Assembly: GCA_009699875.1 (NCBI GenBank)
Contig: WLNI01000001.1
Coordinates: 248,001 to 312,000 of the forward strand
Length of the DNA stretch: 64,000 nucleotides
Reading direction: 5' to 3'
Source: Actinomycetota bacterium
GTDB taxonomy: Bacteria > Actinomycetota > Acidimicrobiia > Acidimicrobiales > RAAP-2
Part shown: positions 61,870 through 64,000 of the stretch, in pieces
How the letters are laid out: each line of letters starts with the position of its first letter
Numbering within the stretch: the first letter of the stretch is position 1
The notes under the pieces: model-generated
The model's database searches: none
Told to the model about the DNA's origin: nothing
Seen by the model: the letters and a program-made list of their open reading frames with translations, nothing else
Translations under genes and position numbers: made by a program

Positions 61870-62366
61870 GCGGGAACCCCGTCGTTGGAATCGTCATGGG
61901 AAGTAGTTCTGACGCAGACGTCATGAGTGAGGCATCAGCCACGCTCGATCGATTCGGCGTTGCGTCTGAAGTCCACGTGGTCTCTGCGCATCGCACCCCT
62001 GAAGCCATGTTGCGCTACGGGACCGATGCCAAGCAGCGAGGCCTCAAAATCTTGATTGCCGGAGCCGGTGGGGCAGCCCATTTACCAGGAATGTTGGCGT
62101 CGGTAACGTCCCTGCCCGTCATTGGCGTCCCCGTCGCTCTTGCTCGACTTGACGGTATGGACTCATTACTTTCCATTGTCCAAATGCCACGAGGCGTCCC
62201 CGTCGCCACAGTGGCGATAAACGGAGCGGAGAACGCTGCCCTGTTAGCGCTGCGCATGTTAGCGATTTCTGACTCAGCACTTTCGGACAAACTCGACGAG
62301 CATCGACAGTCACTTGCCGATGCAGCTGCTGCACAAGACGCTGGCCTTGAAGGCAAGCACAACTGA
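61866..62366 (+). CDS. purE: N5-carboxyaminoimidazole ribonucleotide mutase
   Basis: 166 residues. Rearranges N5-CAIR to CAIR. The class I signature GIVMGSSSDADVMSEA lies at the N-terminus, the catalytic His block is VVSAHRTPEAMLRY, and GAGGAAHLPGMLAS and PVIGVPV complete the active site. The length is normal. The start overlaps purK by four bases. The deacetylase-like gene follows with a one-base overlap (TGATG), so all three genes form one operon. Confidence 0.97.
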   Translation: MSGNPVVGIVMGSSSDADVMSEASATLDRFGVASEVHVVSAHRTPEAMLRYGTDAKQRGLKILIAGAGGAAHLPGMLASVTSLPVIGVPVALARLDGMDSLLSIVQMPRGVPVATVAINGAENAALLALRMLAISDSALSDKLDEHRQSLADAAAAQDAGLEGKHN

Positions 62367-63214
62367 TGTCTGAATTGACGTGGCGACTCGGCCTCGGCGA
62401 GTCCGCCACTGCCGTGATCGTGACCGCAGATGACTTAGGGCTCTGTCATGCATCAAATATTGGTGTCTTCGACACCCTCGCTACCGGACTTGCGACGAGC
62501 GCATCGCTCTTGGTCCCCGCTCCCTGGGCTCGCCAAGCCGCAGCGCTGTACCGTGGCCAAGATATCGGTGTCTCATTAGCGATCACCGCCGAACATGAGC
62601 TCTTGCGCTTTGGACCCATCACCCACGCACCTTCACTGTTGGGTGGAGACGGAGGGTTTGCTGGAAGTGTTGCTGACGCCCTCGACCATGCCGACCTTGA
62701 TGAAATCCGTCGCGAATGCCGAGCCCAACTTGAGCGAGCAGTGCTCTACGGCTTCGACGTGAGCCACCTTGCCGCACATCACAATGCCTTAGTGACGAGA
62801 CCAGAGTTCTTCGACATCATCTTTGACTTGGCCCAAGAGTATCGACTCCCCCTCCGGCTCCTCTCGAGCCCGCAAGATGCCCTTCTCGGCTTCCCTGCTC
62901 GCACGCTGGCAAAGAATGCCGGCGTGATTGTTCCCGATCGCGTGATCGATTCAACCGGTCAGGGCCTGCGATCAAAACTTGAAGAGATCTCTGACAGCCT
63001 TGGTGACGGGGTTACGGAAATTGTCATTCGACCCGCAGAAGAGACGGACGAATTGAAAGCCTTTGCCTCGGACGCGGCGCAGCGAGTCGATGATCTTCGA
63101 CTTTCGGCTCGAGAAGCGACATTAAAGGCACTCTTGCGGGACCACGACGCCACGCTCATTGGCTGGCGGCCACTTCTCGAATTGGCACGCCGAAGTCCCG
63201 CATCGATGATCTAA
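62366..63214 (+). CDS. ChbG/YdjC-family carbohydrate deacetylase-like protein
   Basis: 282 residues of the YdjC/ChbG fold, related to chitooligosaccharide deacetylases and HpnK. The first motif is VTADDLGLCHASNIGV with the metal and base Asp pair. VSHLAAHHNALVTRPEFF supplies the His ligands. The usual second motif LTLN(C)H is replaced by LAITAEHE, so metal ligation may differ. The substrate is unknown. The gene is coupled to purE by a one-base overlap but has no metabolic link to purines that I can see. Confidence 0.85.
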   Translation: MSELTWRLGLGESATAVIVTADDLGLCHASNIGVFDTLATGLATSASLLVPAPWARQAAALYRGQDIGVSLAITAEHELLRFGPITHAPSLLGGDGGFAGSVADALDHADLDEIRRECRAQLERAVLYGFDVSHLAAHHNALVTRPEFFDIIFDLAQEYRLPLRLLSSPQDALLGFPARTLAKNAGVIVPDRVIDSTGQGLRSKLEEISDSLGDGVTEIVIRPAEETDELKAFASDAAQRVDDLRLSAREATLKALLRDHDATLIGWRPLLELARRSPASMI

Positions 63215-63303
63215 CTCACGAGTCTCCAGCTCGGGTCGTTCCCTTCGCTGATTTCGTGGAATAGCGTTCAAGCAAGCGCCCGTACTTTTCTGGTGCACGC
63301 TAA

Positions 63304-64000
<697 letters not shown>

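Overview
The window reads as a chromosomal stretch of an actinobacterium of moderate G+C (about 52% by eye). A member of the Acidimicrobiia is my best guess, but that is inference and was not tested against a database. Lineage clues are a mycothiol-dependent maleylpyruvate isomerase-type protein, two F420-type LLM oxidoreductases, a PimB'-like mannosyltransferase, a GlbO-type truncated haemoglobin, two surface proteins ending in LAATG sorting signals, a B12-dependent ribonucleotide reductase, and several start codons sitting 6-8 bases after a TANNNT-like -10 element (leaderless genes). No phage, insertion sequence, integrase, CRISPR array or rRNA is visible. Five tRNA genes (Pro-TGG, Arg-TCT, His-GTG, Lys-CTT, Gly-TCC) are scattered through the window.

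Layout. 1-4.7 kb: start of clpP and trigger factor (overlapping, minus strand), a mycothiol-family protein, a zinc-ribbon miniprotein and a D-aminoacylase-like amidohydrolase. 4.8-10.2 kb, all minus strand: a seven-repeat sortase-anchored surface protein, an FTR1 iron permease with a palindrome overlapping its putative promoter, a beta-helix lipoprotein and a membrane-anchored exported protein. 10.3-16 kb: metallo-beta-lactamase fold hydrolase, tRNAs, enoyl-CoA hydratase, an adenylate cyclase fused to a YHS/TRASH-like zinc motif, and an aldehyde dehydrogenase. 16-28.4 kb: a catabolic region with a sulfatase, MpaB-like oxygenase, SDR, SurE, aldo/keto reductase, thioesterase, methylmalonate-semialdehyde dehydrogenase, acyl-CoA ligase and acyl-CoA dehydrogenase. 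28.4-35.7 kb: two methyltransferases, an ABC-F protein, a PIG-V-like membrane mannosyltransferase and a sulfotransferase-like protein with a coiled coil. 35.7-41.3 kb: nrdJ with a tandem NrdR operator and a near-consensus promoter, glycerol kinase, and an SMP-30 lactonase.

41.3-47.7 kb is a tightly packed minus-strand run (PH-domain membrane protein, three small cysteine-rich or thioredoxin-like proteins, PimB'-like glycosyltransferase, SRPBCC protein, ROK glucokinase, LLM oxidoreductase, AlaC-like aminotransferase). Divergent from it are a SpaA-type surface protein and a large polytopic membrane protein. 51.5-60.6 kb holds a second enoyl-CoA hydratase, GlbO, a zinc alcohol dehydrogenase, a sterol-desaturase-family protein, an ECF sigma factor with a likely anti-sigma factor, an exported esterase-like hydrolase, a PAP2 phosphatase and a DsbA-fold protein. 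60.7-64 kb is an overlapping purK-purE-deacetylase set followed by the start of a eukaryotic/archaeal-type proS.

Taken together the genes describe an aerobic heterotroph using acyl-CoA, aldehyde, sulfate-ester and glycerol substrates. It has an elaborated cell surface: sortase-anchored proteins, mannolipid-type glycosyltransferases and sulfotransferase-like enzymes. The most notable signals are the 54-residue-period Cys-paired repeat protein, the cyclase-YHS fusion, the nrdJ control region, the iron-permease palindrome and the cysteine-rich trio in front of pimB'. All family calls come from reading motifs; no alignment was run.
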